DNA from: Dehalococcoidia bacterium
GTDB lineage: Bacteria; Chloroflexota; Dehalococcoidia; Lucifugimonadales; UBA826
Direction of reading: 5' to 3'
NCBI GenBank assembly: GCA_029936675.1
Contig: JAPYSB010000001.1
Span: 1 to 50,668, forward strand
DNA: 50,668 nucleotides
This document shows, one piece after another, positions 26,304-35,414 of this stretch. The notes under the pieces are model-generated. The model did not search any database and had not been told where the DNA came from. It saw only the letters and a list, made by a program, of their open reading frames with translations. The position numbers were made by a program, and so were the translations under genes. Each line of letters starts with the position of its first letter. The first letter of the stretch is position 1.

Positions 26304-27446
26304 TTAAACTAAATCCATCCCAACCGATATGAACCGAAAACATTCTTCCACAGAATCGGATATCAGTTCGAAAGCCCTCTCTGATGCCTCCTCAAGAGTA
26401 ATCGGGCCATTGACTATAGAGGTGACAGCACGAATGCCGTGTTCATGAACTATCTTGAAATTACTCCCGAGTAATCCAGCAATCGCAATGGTCGGAATAT
26501 TATGTTCTGAAGCTATCCGGGCTACCCCAATTGGAGCTTTGTTATAGACAGTCTGAAAATCCATACCTCCCTCTCCCGTTATTACCAGATCAACTGAGGA
26601 GAGTTTATCTCTTAAATTAACAGTGTCTAACACTATGTCCACACCAGCTTTTAACTCCGCACCCATAAACGCCATCATCCCAGCGCCTAAGCCACCAGCA
26701 GCACCAGCACCTGAAATTTCTGAAATATCTTTCTTTAAGTCCTTTTTCACCACTGTGGCAAAATTGGAAAGGGCGTCATCCAAACTCCGAACCATCTCCG
26801 GTGTTGCACCTTTTTGTGGTCCATATATAGCAGATGCCCCTTCTGTTCCAGTTAATGGATTACTTACATCGCATGCCACCAAAAATTTAGAATCTTTTAT
26901 GCGACTATCCATATTGGAAATATCTACCGTTTGTAGGTTTGATAGAGCGGCTCCACCAAAATTGATAGCATTCCCTCGTCCATCCATCAAATTCGCTCCA
27001 AGGGCCTGAGCCATACCTGCCCCTGCATCGTTTGTCGCGCTCCCTCCTATTCCTACTATGAACTTACGGAAACCTTCATCTAGAGCCTCAGATATGGCTT
27101 GTCCCAAGCCGTATGTTGACGCATTTAAAGGATCTCTTTCCTCGAGGCTCAGTAATGCAAGGCCGGACGTTCGGGCCATTTCTATGACTGCCGTAACTCC
27201 GTCACCCATCGCACCCCATTCGGCTTCAATCGTTTCACCAATTGGGTTCTGAACGCTACAGGTCCTAACTTCACCTCCAGAGACCTCAACCAAAGTCTCC
27301 AAGGTTCCATCACCTCCGTCAGCTACCGGACAAAGCACCACTTTGGCTTGAGGAAATACCCTCAATATGCCAGTTTTAGCTGCCTCAGCCGCTGCTAAGG
27401 CAGATATACTCCCTTTAAATTCTTGAGGCGCCACCAATATATTCAT
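26304..27446 (-). CDS. glxK: Glycerate kinase (GarK/GlxK family)
   Basis: A 380-residue glycerate kinase phosphorylating D-glycerate with ATP, delivering carbon from glyoxylate or tartronate semialdehyde to glycolysis. Family segments: VAPQEFKGSISA at the N-terminus, CPVADGGDGTLE (about 41-52), GIGGSATNDAGAGMAQALGA, and VITGEGGMDFQT. It is convergent with the LutC-like gene, one base apart. Its place beside glycolate oxidase and two aldolases suggests the glycolate-glyoxylate-glycerate route, though glyoxylate carboligase and tartronate semialdehyde reductase are not in the window. Confidence 0.94.
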   Translation of the reverse strand: MNILVAPQEFKGSISALAAAEAAKTGILRVFPQAKVVLCPVADGGDGTLETLVEVSGGEVRTCSVQNPIGETIEAEWGAMGDGVTAVIEMARTSGLALLSLEERDPLNASTYGLGQAISEALDEGFRKFIVGIGGSATNDAGAGMAQALGANLMDGRGNAINFGGAALSNLQTVDISNMDSRIKDSKFLVACDVSNPLTGTEGASAIYGPQKGATPEMVRSLDDALSNFATVVKKDLKKDISEISGAGAAGGLGAGMMAFMGAELKAGVDIVLDTVNLRDKLSSVDLVITGEGGMDFQTVYNKAPIGVARIASEHNIPTIAIAGLLGSNFKIVHEHGIRAVTSIVNGPITLEEASERAFELISDSVEECFRFISVGMDLV

Positions 27447-27568
27447 ATCTTCACTAATCTACTTTTCAAGTAAAATTTTTCCTCAGCACAGGCCGCATTT
27501 ACGTTTGCACCTAATATTGATATATTTCTATTGTTCGTAAAATGTAATCATATTAATTTGAATTTTAA

Positions 27569-27601
27569 ATGAATATGGCTCGAAAACCAAAGGTATCATA
27601 A
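27569..27601 (+). CDS. Possible ten-codon leader ORF before the antitoxin
   Basis: An ATG at 27569 opens a ten-codon frame (MNMARKPKVS) whose TAA overlaps the antitoxin ATG as TAATG. This arrangement could couple translation of the antitoxin. The basic N-terminus resembles that of the antitoxin (MPRKKNEG). There is no strong ribosome binding site, so it may be chance. Confidence 0.2.
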   Translation: MNMARKPKVS

Positions 27602-27912
27602 TGCCGAGAAAAAAGAATGAAGGACCGACCCGTCAATTGTTTGCCAAAATAAATGAAGAAATATATTTACTTGCTAAGGCTAAATCTGCCGAATCCCGAA
27701 TGTCTATGAGGGAAATATTAGAGGAATCCTTGGGATTATACCTAGGAACAAACCCTCCCGCCCGTTCTGGATCTACGAGCACTCAAACAACTGTACAGGA
27801 GTCGATATGGCAGGACGAATACCTAAATCGGCAAGCCGACAGACCGGTAGGTTCTCCGATTGAATTATCTGAAGAAGAAGCGAAAGAGATTGCCAGGAAG
27901 GCGTTTCTATGA
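27601..27912 (+). CDS. Antitoxin-like small DNA-binding protein of a VapBC-type pair
   Basis: A 103-residue protein with a basic N-terminus (PRKKNEGPTRQLFAKINEE) and a helix pair (LLAKAKSAESRMSMREILEESLGLYL) resembling ribbon-helix-helix or FitA-type antitoxins. The C-terminal half is acidic and low in structure (about 50-103), as expected for the toxin-wrapping part of an antitoxin. An AAAGGT sequence precedes the ATG. It overlaps the PIN-domain gene by four bases. The order antitoxin then toxin and the overlap are classic. The fold assignment is by pattern only. Confidence 0.7.
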   Translation: MPRKKNEGPTRQLFAKINEEIYLLAKAKSAESRMSMREILEESLGLYLGTNPPARSGSTSTQTTVQESIWQDEYLNRQADRPVGSPIELSEEEAKEIARKAFL

Positions 27913-28328
27913 TGTCTAAATTTACTGCCGTGATAGATTCCTCCATCTTATTGGGGTACAGGTTGGGCCATTCAGACTGCCAAGATTTATTGTACAAGGC
28001 GATTGACGGGGAAATAGAAATTTTTATTTCTCCACTGTCAGTTTCAAAAATATGGAGTTCTCAAGATTTTGACCGCAAATCTGAAATCGGATACTTAGGT
28101 CTACTCGAATTTGTAACAATGTCTTCGATGGACATAGAAACGGCCATAAAAACTGGCCATACCTTAAGAGAGAACTCAACCGATATTAATATAGATTTAG
28201 AGGCAGCAAGTATAGTTTCCATTTGTAATATGTCAGGACATCCTCTTGTAACCGCCAATCCTGAACTATACGGTGATTTTTTTGATGGTGCAATTAGTTG
28301 TGAGGAGGCTATTAATAAGCTAAATTAA
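27909..28328 (+). CDS. PIN-domain toxin-like protein (VapC-type, incomplete acidic set)
   Basis: A 139-residue PIN-like protein. VIDSSILL holds the first acidic residue (D10), DLEAASIVSICNMSGHPLVTANPELYGDF (D96 onward) matches the third acidic position and the C-terminal VapC signature. At the place where VapC proteins have a Glu (about residue 47) this protein has Lys (SVSKIW). VapC enzymes cut tRNA or rRNA with a four-acid site, so activity may be reduced or shifted. It is translationally coupled to the preceding antitoxin-like gene; AGGAAGG precedes two adjacent ATG codons (27909 and 27912). Confidence 0.72.
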   Translation: MMSKFTAVIDSSILLGYRLGHSDCQDLLYKAIDGEIEIFISPLSVSKIWSSQDFDRKSEIGYLGLLEFVTMSSMDIETAIKTGHTLRENSTDINIDLEAASIVSICNMSGHPLVTANPELYGDFFDGAISCEEAINKLN

Positions 28329-28342
28329 ACAATTAATAACGG

Positions 28343-30172
28343 CTATATCGAAGTTTTTATCTTTTCAGCTAATTTGGTATTTATACCAGCAATTTCTGAT
28401 AATACAGCTATCTCAGCAGACCTAATATTCTTTATGGAACCGAACTTTTTGAGCAAAGCCTTACGTTTTTGCGGGCCGATACCCTCTATAGAATCCAGGG
28501 TAGATCTAAGGGTGCTTTTAGAGCGTTTCGTCCTATGGTATGTAATAGCAAATCTATGTGCCTCATCTCTAGCTCTTTGAACCAGAAAAAGGGCAGGGGA
28601 ATTTCTAGGTAAAACGATTGGTTCCAGCATGTACGGAACAAACAATTCTTCGTTTTCTTTAGCTAAACTGGCTAGTGGTATATCTGTCACCCCAAGTTCT
28701 AGAAATACTTGCAATGCAACACCAAGATGGCCTTTACCACCATCGATTAAAACCAAATCTGGGTCACTGGTCCAAGATGAAGACGGTGAACCTTTATCGA
28801 CCAGCCTCTTGAAGCGCCTGCTCAACATCTCCCTCATCATAGAATAATCATCCACCCCTTTTACATTTTTTATTTGGAATCTCCTATAGTCTGATGTCTT
28901 AGGTCTAGCCTTTTCAAATACCACCATACTGCCAACAGCATTGGTACCTTGTATGTTGGAAATGTCATAACACTCGATTCGCCGAGGCGACCTCGGCAAA
29001 TTTAAAGCCTCTTGGAGTTCTTCTATAGCGGTGTCATCTTGGTTCAATTTCACAAATTTCTTTATTTTATGTTGGTCCAATCCCTCTCTGGCATTATTGG
29101 AAACCATTTCCACCAGTCGCCTTTTCTCACCTCTAACAGGCTTGTGAAGCCGAACCGCAGATCCTCTTTTTGTAGAAAGGAATTCTTCTATATGGGAACC
29201 TTCGTCGCCCACAGGAATTTGGATTAGCACAGTTGGAGGTATATAGGGTGCGACCTCATAAAACTGTTGGAGAAATGCATTTTGCACACCTTGTATATCA
29301 TCGTACTGTCCAACCTCCATTAGGTATGAGTCACGGCCAATTAGCTTTCCTTGGCGAATAAAAAATATCTCGACCCAAGCGTCATCTGACCATTGGGAAC
29401 AGGCTATAACATCCAAATTTTCTGGCCTCAAGGTGAGAACTTTTTGACCCTCATGAACTTTTTCGATGGACTTTAACTGATCTCTTATAGCAGCGGCTTT
29501 TTCAAATTCCAGATTTTCAGCCGACTGATTCATTTTTTCTTTTAAGGACCCTACAATCTGGTTTGTGCTGCCTTCTAGAAAAAGAACCACCTGGTCAATA
29601 ATATCTTTGTATTGGTTTTTATCAGCCGCACCAATACATGGCCCTATACACCTGTTTATGTGGAAATCCAGGCACGCCCTGTCGTCTGTACCTGTGATGA
29701 TTTTGGTGCAGGATCTATAGGGAAATAGCTTCTTTAGCAAGGACAATGTTTTCCTTACGCTTCCAACGCTGGCGTAGGGGCCAAAATATTGGGCGTTGTC
29801 TTTCTGCACGTTTCTAGTTATGTAGACTTGTGGGAAATCTTCAGAATTATCTATTTTGATGAATGGATAAGACTTGTCATCTTTTAATCTGGAATTAAAT
29901 TGAGGTTGATATTCTTTGATCAAATTGCATTCAAGAATCAGTGCTTCCTGTTCAGATTCCGTAACAATAAATTCAAATTCTTCGATCTCTGAAACCAGTA
30001 CACTTGTTTTAAGATCCTCATGATGATTTGGCACAAAATAGGATCTAAGGCGATTTCTAAGATTGCTGGCCTTTCCAACATATAGGATGAGGTTATTTTT
30101 ATCCCGCATTAGATAAACCCCAGGACCGGTGGGCACATGAGCTAATCTTTCAGTGAATCTATCTAACCCCAT
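28343..30172 (-). CDS. uvrC: Excinuclease ABC subunit C
   Basis: A 609-residue full-length UvrC, the dual-incision nuclease of nucleotide excision repair. The N-terminal GIY-YIG domain begins GPGVYLMRDKNNLILYVGKA (about 17-36); the UVR interaction motif is LEFEKAAAIRDQL; the C-terminal RNase H-like nuclease has ECYDISNIQG and LVLIDGGKGHL; two helix-hairpin-helix repeats end the protein (IEGIGPQKRKALL and AGINTKLAEKI). It is convergent with the toxin gene (14 bases) and followed upstream by a small membrane protein gene. Confidence 0.98.
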   Translation of the reverse strand: MGLDRFTERLAHVPTGPGVYLMRDKNNLILYVGKASNLRNRLRSYFVPNHHEDLKTSVLVSEIEEFEFIVTESEQEALILECNLIKEYQPQFNSRLKDDKSYPFIKIDNSEDFPQVYITRNVQKDNAQYFGPYASVGSVRKTLSLLKKLFPYRSCTKIITGTDDRACLDFHINRCIGPCIGAADKNQYKDIIDQVVLFLEGSTNQIVGSLKEKMNQSAENLEFEKAAAIRDQLKSIEKVHEGQKVLTLRPENLDVIACSQWSDDAWVEIFFIRQGKLIGRDSYLMEVGQYDDIQGVQNAFLQQFYEVAPYIPPTVLIQIPVGDEGSHIEEFLSTKRGSAVRLHKPVRGEKRRLVEMVSNNAREGLDQHKIKKFVKLNQDDTAIEELQEALNLPRSPRRIECYDISNIQGTNAVGSMVVFEKARPKTSDYRRFQIKNVKGVDDYSMMREMLSRRFKRLVDKGSPSSSWTSDPDLVLIDGGKGHLGVALQVFLELGVTDIPLASLAKENEELFVPYMLEPIVLPRNSPALFLVQRARDEAHRFAITYHRTKRSKSTLRSTLDSIEGIGPQKRKALLKKFGSIKNIRSAEIAVLSEIAGINTKLAEKIKTSI

Positions 30173-30207
30173 AAGTTAGCCAGCTTGAACGTACTCTGAA
30201 TGTTTCT

Positions 30208-30531
30208 TTACGCCGTTATAGATGTAAAAGATAACGCAACCAGCAAAACAACAATAACGGCGGCAGCGACAGATATACGTTTGATTTCACTCCCTAGATA
30301 ATCATATCTCAACACATTCGTCCCAACATTAGTGGCGCTAACGTTTTGGCGGATAGGTTTCGTTTCCGGAGTAGCAATTCCTGGTTCAAACTCAATAGCA
30401 GGGTCAGCTTGGGCAGAACGTGGGGAATTTTGCATCACTCTTGAATCGACAACCTGGCTTTTCGCAGATTTTCGTCTTTTGTTTCTTAGTTGCGCTTGTC
30501 TGGATGCCCTTTGCTGCCCTTTACTTGGCAT
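30208..30531 (-). CDS. Small tail-anchored membrane protein, unknown
   Basis: A 107-residue protein with a strongly basic N-terminus (residues 1-30, many Lys, Arg and Gln), a Pro/Ser/Thr-rich middle, and one hydrophobic segment near the C-terminus (about 86-104, SVAAAVIVVLLVALSFTS). This predicts a cytoplasmic, possibly nucleic-acid-binding head on a C-terminal anchor. I do not recognise a family. It lies between the Xer recombinase (34 bases) and uvrC (35 bases) and is probably cotranscribed with both. Confidence 0.7.
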   Translation of the reverse strand: MPSKGQQRASRQAQLRNKRRKSAKSQVVDSRVMQNSPRSAQADPAIEFEPGIATPETKPIRQNVSATNVGTNVLRYDYLGSEIKRISVAAAVIVVLLVALSFTSITA

Positions 30532-30565
30532 TTTGAAACTCCTACGACTCTATAAATTTAATTTG

Positions 30566-31480
30566 CTAATAATCAGTTTTTGCTCTTGGATGAGCATTAT
30601 CATATTGATCTCTAACAAACTCCACCGTCAGATGCGTGTATATCTGTGTTGTTGAAATACTAGCATGCCCAAGCAATTCTTGTACGTGCCTTATAGACGC
30701 TCCACCTTCCAGTAAGTGGGTGGCAAAGCTATGTCTAAGTGTATGAGGAGTCATGGAATTTTCCAACCCTATCAATTTTGCATATTTCTTTACGATACCC
30801 CAAAATCCTTGCCGAGTTAGCCGGTTGCCTCTTCTATTCAAAAACAAAGATTTAGATTGTTGGTACTTGAAAATTGTCCTGCCTCCGTGAACATACCTAT
30901 CGATACTGTCCAAGGCAATCCTATGAACAGGTACTATCCTCTCTTTCGAGCCTTTACCCATACATCTCACCCATCCAACAGTGAAATCGATGTCTTCGAC
31001 ATCTAAGCCTATTATTTCGCTGACCCTTAACCCACTGGCATAAGCTATTTGCAACATAGCGGCATCTCGCATTGCGTATACCGACGAAGAACGCTGTAGG
31101 GGAAGGTGCAATAGCTTTTTGACGTCTGATAATTTCAAGACTTTGGGAAGGTGTTGAGATCTTTTCGGAGTTGGAATCAGTTCAGTAGGATCATTCTCAA
31201 TAATACCTTCTGAATGTAAATAAGAAACAAATGATCTGACAGAGGCTAATTTCCTACCCTTAGTTGTAGAAAGGTAGCCTTTGTACGATAAGTACTTCAC
31301 ATATGTGTCTATGTGTCTGGAAGTGATCTGATTAACATCGGTTAAATTAACATGCTCATCAAACTGGTTGAGATCGCTTCTATACGACACCAAGGTGTTA
31401 TTAGAACAAGCTCTCTCAACTACCAAATATTCTAGAAAATCCTCAATTAATGAGGTAATGGTATTTGATTCCGTTAACAT
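30566..31480 (-). CDS. xerD: Xer-type tyrosine site-specific recombinase
   Basis: A 304-residue tyrosine recombinase of chromosome-dimer-resolution size. The N-terminal SAM-like core-binding domain (about 8-95) precedes a catalytic domain with R152 (ASGLRVSEIIGL), K176, H246 and R249 (TPHTLRHSFATHLL), H272 (LLGHASISTTQIYTHL) and nucleophile Y281. All catalytic residues are present. XerC and XerD cannot be told apart with certainty here. No dif-like site, integrase neighbours or direct repeats were seen beside it, so it looks housekeeping rather than element-borne. Confidence 0.93.
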   Translation of the reverse strand: MLTESNTITSLIEDFLEYLVVERACSNNTLVSYRSDLNQFDEHVNLTDVNQITSRHIDTYVKYLSYKGYLSTTKGRKLASVRSFVSYLHSEGIIENDPTELIPTPKRSQHLPKVLKLSDVKKLLHLPLQRSSSVYAMRDAAMLQIAYASGLRVSEIIGLDVEDIDFTVGWVRCMGKGSKERIVPVHRIALDSIDRYVHGGRTIFKYQQSKSLFLNRRGNRLTRQGFWGIVKKYAKLIGLENSMTPHTLRHSFATHLLEGGASIRHVQELLGHASISTTQIYTHLTVEFVRDQYDNAHPRAKTDY

Positions 31481-31529
31481 TAATTAATCCCAACTTACCA
31501 ATGAAAAATCATTTTCGTTAAATCTTACC

Positions 31530-31558
31530 TTGACATACCTTCTGGGCAGGATAAGAAT
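31530..31558 (+). promoter_or_regulatory. Sigma70-type promoter for lgt
   Basis: A perfect TTGACA at 31530-31535 is followed after 17 bases by AAGAAT at 31553-31558, a four-of-six match to TATAAT. It lies about 43 bases before the lgt ATG at 31601 in the divergent gap with the Xer gene. The perfect -35 box makes this one of the better promoter candidates in the window. Confidence 0.5.
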
Positions 31559-31600
31559 TAATCCTAATTATTGACGAATTCTAAACTTCATTGAATAAAT

Positions 31601-32476
31601 ATGATTGAAATAGTAACGGGGCCATTTTTATTTGAGTCTTCTTCATTCCTGCTGAGTTGGCATGGGGTGTTCAGTTTCATAGCTGTGGCGACAGCTGTGT
31701 TCCTCGTAGGAAGATGGGCTTCACTGAGAAATATAAACCCAGACGACGTGTATTCAATAGCTGTATGGGCGATTATTTCTGGAATAATTGGCGCAAGACT
31801 GGTTCATGTGATCGACAATCTCCAAACTGGGCCGAATTATTTAGATAACCCCCTTCAAATTTTTGCCATATGGTCAGGGGGTATAGGAGTTTGGGGTGGT
31901 ATTTTAGGGGGAGCTATTGGGGGTATAACCTACGGTCTTGTAAAAAAGATGCCTGTGCTGCAAATAGCCGACTTAACCGCACCAGCAATGCTAATGGCCC
32001 AGTCGATAGGTCGACTGGGAGACATAGTCAATGGGGAGCATTGTGCAAAAGCCACTGACTATTTCTTTGGGTTCATATGGACTCATGCCCAAAGTGCTGC
32101 GGTTTATTGCTCCAACACGGGACTGAATGCCTCGGTACAACCGGTGGTCGCATTCGAAATCTTCTGGAACCTAGCCAGTTTAATGTTGATTTGGAATCTA
32201 AAAGATCGATTGAAACCTGCCGGTATGTTGTTCTGTCTTTACCTAACTCTCTACTCGGTAGGAAGATTCCTAATTACTTTTTTGAGAGAGGACAGGATAT
32301 GGGCAATGGGACTGCAAGAAGCTCATTTCATAGCTATAGCAGTACTTGCCATTATGGTGCCTCTTCTGGTGTTTAAAGGAAGGTTCGGAGACGCCGATCA
32401 AATCAGAAATGAAATGATAGGGGCTGTACCTCAGCCCAGTAGGGCAGAAAGAAGGCGAACTCAAAAAAGCGATTAA
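31601..32476 (+). CDS. lgt: Prolipoprotein diacylglyceryl transferase
   Basis: A 291-residue inner-membrane enzyme with about seven hydrophobic segments, moving diacylglycerol from phosphatidylglycerol to the cysteine of prolipoproteins. The signature around SIGRLGDIVNGEHC (about 132-145) holds the Arg, Asn and Glu typical of Lgt; the YSVGRFLITFLRED segment near 225 is also family-typical. The C-terminus is a short basic tail. Its stop overlaps the recJ stop by four bases on the other strand. Confidence 0.95.
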   Translation: MIEIVTGPFLFESSSFLLSWHGVFSFIAVATAVFLVGRWASLRNINPDDVYSIAVWAIISGIIGARLVHVIDNLQTGPNYLDNPLQIFAIWSGGIGVWGGILGGAIGGITYGLVKKMPVLQIADLTAPAMLMAQSIGRLGDIVNGEHCAKATDYFFGFIWTHAQSAAVYCSNTGLNASVQPVVAFEIFWNLASLMLIWNLKDRLKPAGMLFCLYLTLYSVGRFLITFLREDRIWAMGLQEAHFIAIAVLAIMVPLLVFKGRFGDADQIRNEMIGAVPQPSRAERRRTQKSD

Positions 32477-34161
32477 GCCGGTCGGAAGTCCGATACTATA
32501 AATTGCAGGTTGTACTTGCCGTTCCAGTAGTTCATTTCCGGTCTGTATGCCAAATCTACCGAACCTTTACATTGGTCAATCCGATCACCTTGCCTAAACG
32601 CAATACTATCGTATATCCGACCATGGTGTTCCATCGTTAGTTTTAGATGGTTTTTAGAGGGACCAACTCTCTTTGCATCTATTACATTCATGTTGGAGGT
32701 CATGAATATTGGTTCTGCGTTCTGATCCCCATATGGTTCTAACGCATTTAGAAAACTTAATGAATCACTATTTATCCACGACGGAGCTATTTCAGCCTCA
32801 ATAGTTAGCTTGGGCTCTACATCCAACCCAGACAATAATTCATCAGCCACTGAAGACATCGCCTTTCTAAAATCTCTGAGGTTATCCTTTTTTATCGTGA
32901 ATCCAGCAGCCATAGGATGGCCTCCGTATCGCTCAAAACTATCACTGCATAAATCTAATGCCTCGATCATATTGAATTCCGGAATGCTTCGTGCACTAGC
33001 CCTAAACATTTCACCGTCCCCTGAGGCAACTATGGCCGGACGATGATATTCTTCTGATAATCTGCCAGCAATTAACCCTAAAATACCAGGTATCCAACTA
33101 GATTTACCAGCAAATATTATTGAAGGTACCCCATCTTTAAAATCGGCTTTAATTTGCTTTTCGGCCTCTTGCATCGCCTTTTCGGTTAGCAGTTGCCGCT
33201 TTTTATTCATTTCATTTAATTCTTGGGCGAGGCGATCGGCCTCAGACTTGTCGGATGAAAGTAATAACATCAAACTTAGCTTGGCATGATCCAATCTACC
33301 AGCTACATTGATCCTAGGAATAATGCCAAAGGACATGTCTTGAGTAGACAAATTTTTTTTAGAAGAATTGGAAACCTTTATCAATGCATCAAGACTAACG
33401 AACTCCGATTTTCTTAAAACATCCATACCTTTGCTGACCAAATAACGATTTTCATCCCGCATAAGACCGACATCGGAAATAGTTCCCAAAGTGACATAGA
33501 CGTATAATTCATCGGGTAATTCAATCTTCTTTCTCTGGTACAAAGCTTGCATAACTTTGAATGCGGTACCAACCCCGGTGAGATATTTGAAAGGGTAGGA
33601 TGAATTTGGAAGAGAAGGGTTCACTATTGCTATAGCATGAGGCAGGCTATCAAGAGCTGTATGATGATCTGTCACTATCGTATCAATACCCATATCCTGG
33701 GCTGTTTGAATCTCATCAATAGAGCTAACTCCACAATCAACCGTTATCAGCAGGGTTACACCTTTCGAAGAAAAAAAGTCTAGTGACTGAAGACTAATCC
33801 CGTGGCCTTCATCAACCCTATGTGGAACATATGGGAAAACCTTTAATCCTAAATTTTCCAAACCACGTGTTAGTAGCGCAGTACCTGATATACCATCTGT
33901 ATCAAAATCTCCAAATACTCCTACAATCTCCTTTGACTCCACAGCTTGCAGCAACCTGTCTACAGAATTAGACATATCAGGTAGAAGAAAGGGGTCGTGA
34001 ACAGAGGAGAGTGTAGGAGAAAGAAATTCATCCAAATCATCCTCTGTATATATTCCTCTATGGACCAACAGGGTTGATTCCACCTCTCCGAGGCCTAAAG
34101 TAGCGACCTCTGAATCAGTGGCTTGTGGTAAAACTATCCATTTCTCATATTTCAATATCAA
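32473..34161 (-). CDS. recJ: Single-stranded-DNA-specific exonuclease RecJ
   Basis: A 562-residue DHH-family 5'-3' exonuclease for recombination and mismatch repair. Metal-binding motifs: GDFDTDGISGTALL (about 84-97), HRVDEGHG, VDCGVSS (141-147) and the DHH itself (TDHHTAL, 165-167). The DHHA1 domain has GGHPMAAGF. The start is a TTG at 34161 with AAGG four bases upstream; no in-frame ATG occurs until well inside the conserved region. It follows fabF by 14 bases and is probably cotranscribed. Confidence 0.95.
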   Translation of the reverse strand: MILKYEKWIVLPQATDSEVATLGLGEVESTLLVHRGIYTEDDLDEFLSPTLSSVHDPFLLPDMSNSVDRLLQAVESKEIVGVFGDFDTDGISGTALLTRGLENLGLKVFPYVPHRVDEGHGISLQSLDFFSSKGVTLLITVDCGVSSIDEIQTAQDMGIDTIVTDHHTALDSLPHAIAIVNPSLPNSSYPFKYLTGVGTAFKVMQALYQRKKIELPDELYVYVTLGTISDVGLMRDENRYLVSKGMDVLRKSEFVSLDALIKVSNSSKKNLSTQDMSFGIIPRINVAGRLDHAKLSLMLLLSSDKSEADRLAQELNEMNKKRQLLTEKAMQEAEKQIKADFKDGVPSIIFAGKSSWIPGILGLIAGRLSEEYHRPAIVASGDGEMFRASARSIPEFNMIEALDLCSDSFERYGGHPMAAGFTIKKDNLRDFRKAMSSVADELLSGLDVEPKLTIEAEIAPSWINSDSLSFLNALEPYGDQNAEPIFMTSNMNVIDAKRVGPSKNHLKLTMEHHGRIYDSIAFRQGDRIDQCKGSVDLAYRPEMNYWNGKYNLQFIVSDFRPA

Positions 34162-34175
34162 TAAACCTTACAAAA

Positions 34176-35414
34176 TCAACTTGGGTTTTGAAAGATTAAA
34201 GACGCATTGTGACCACCAAAACCAAAGGAATTACTCATTGCAGTTGTAATGGTAGTCTGCCTTGGGGTATTTGGTGTGTAATCTAGGTCGCAATCAGGGT
34301 CACTATTTCTGAGATTTATAGTTGGCGGGACTGTCTGGTTTTTAAGAGCCATAACTGTAATCGCTGCTTCTAAGGCTCCGCTGGCTCCCAATAGGTGGCC
34401 TGTCATAGATTTAGTGGAACTAATAGGCATATTGTATGCATGCTCCCCAAAGACTGATTTCATCGCCATTGTTTCAAATTTATCGTTTAGAGGCGTAGAG
34501 GTACCGTGGGCGTTAATATAATCAATGCTTTCAGGGCTAACATCGGCCTTCGCGAGAGCCATATTCATCGCTCTTGCTCCACCTTCTCCTCCCGGGCCGG
34601 GTTGGGTTATATGGTAGGCATCGGCAGTAGAACCATATCCGATCATTTCCGCGATTGGCTCTGCGCCGCGAGACTCCATGGATGTTTGACTTTCTAATAC
34701 AAGGACACCGGCACCTTCACCAAGAACAAATCCGTCCCGAGTAGCATCGAAAGGCCTTGAGGCTGCCTTGGGATCATCATTTCTTTTAGATAATGCCTGG
34801 CATGAGTTAAAGCCCGCCACACCCACAGGGCAAATTGCCGCTTCAGCGCCTCCCGTAACAGCAGCATCTACATCGCCTCGTCGAATCGCTTCAAATGCCA
34901 TACCAATTGAGTCGGATCCACTCGCGCAGGCAGAAACCGTGCAGTAATTGGCACCTTTAGCCCCCAATAGCATTGACACTTGTCCAGATGCCATATCAGG
35001 CAGCATCATAGGGACTAGGAAAGGACTGACCCTGCTTGGCCCCCTTTCATTCAAAACACCAATTTGAGCTGAAAGTGTAATTATTCCGCCGATACCACTC
35101 GCTACCATTACTGACACTCTTTCGGCGTTTCCATTGTTTATAGAAATACCACTGTTTTCGAAAGCCTCCAGGGATGCTGCTGCAGCCAGTTGCACAAACC
35201 GGTCCATACGTCTTGCTTGCTTTCGATCAATGTAGGTCTCTGGGTCAAAATTTGTGGCTTCTGCAGCAAAAGTAGTTTCATATCCTTCTGGGTCAAACGA
35301 AGAAATAGTATCAACCCCTGACACGCCTTTAGTTATGTTGAGCCAAGTTTCATCAATAGATAAACCGATGGGGCTAATAGAACCAACGCCAGTAACAAAA
35401 ACTCTTTCAACCAT
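34176..35414 (-). CDS. fabF: Beta-ketoacyl-ACP synthase II
   Basis: A 412-residue thiolase-fold condensing enzyme of fatty acid elongation. The catalytic triad is complete: C163 (VSACASGSDS), H303 (NAHGTSTPLND) and H340 (SMTGHLLGASG), and GFGGHNASL lies at the C-terminus. Length is normal for FabF. No acpP gene is adjacent, unlike many bacteria. A candidate promoter lies 85-112 bases upstream; recJ follows. Confidence 0.96.
   Translation of the reverse strand: MVERVFVTGVGSISPIGLSIDETWLNITKGVSGVDTISSFDPEGYETTFAAEATNFDPETYIDRKQARRMDRFVQLAAAASLEAFENSGISINNGNAERVSVMVASGIGGIITLSAQIGVLNERGPSRVSPFLVPMMLPDMASGQVSMLLGAKGANYCTVSACASGSDSIGMAFEAIRRGDVDAAVTGGAEAAICPVGVAGFNSCQALSKRNDDPKAASRPFDATRDGFVLGEGAGVLVLESQTSMESRGAEPIAEMIGYGSTADAYHITQPGPGGEGGARAMNMALAKADVSPESIDYINAHGTSTPLNDKFETMAMKSVFGEHAYNMPISSTKSMTGHLLGASGALEAAITVMALKNQTVPPTINLRNSDPDCDLDYTPNTPRQTTITTAMSNSFGFGGHNASLIFQNPS

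Noticed and set aside
30566-31480. Xer recombinase as integrase of a mobile element
   Set aside because: Housekeeping length and neighbours, no flanking repeats, tRNA target or phage genes.
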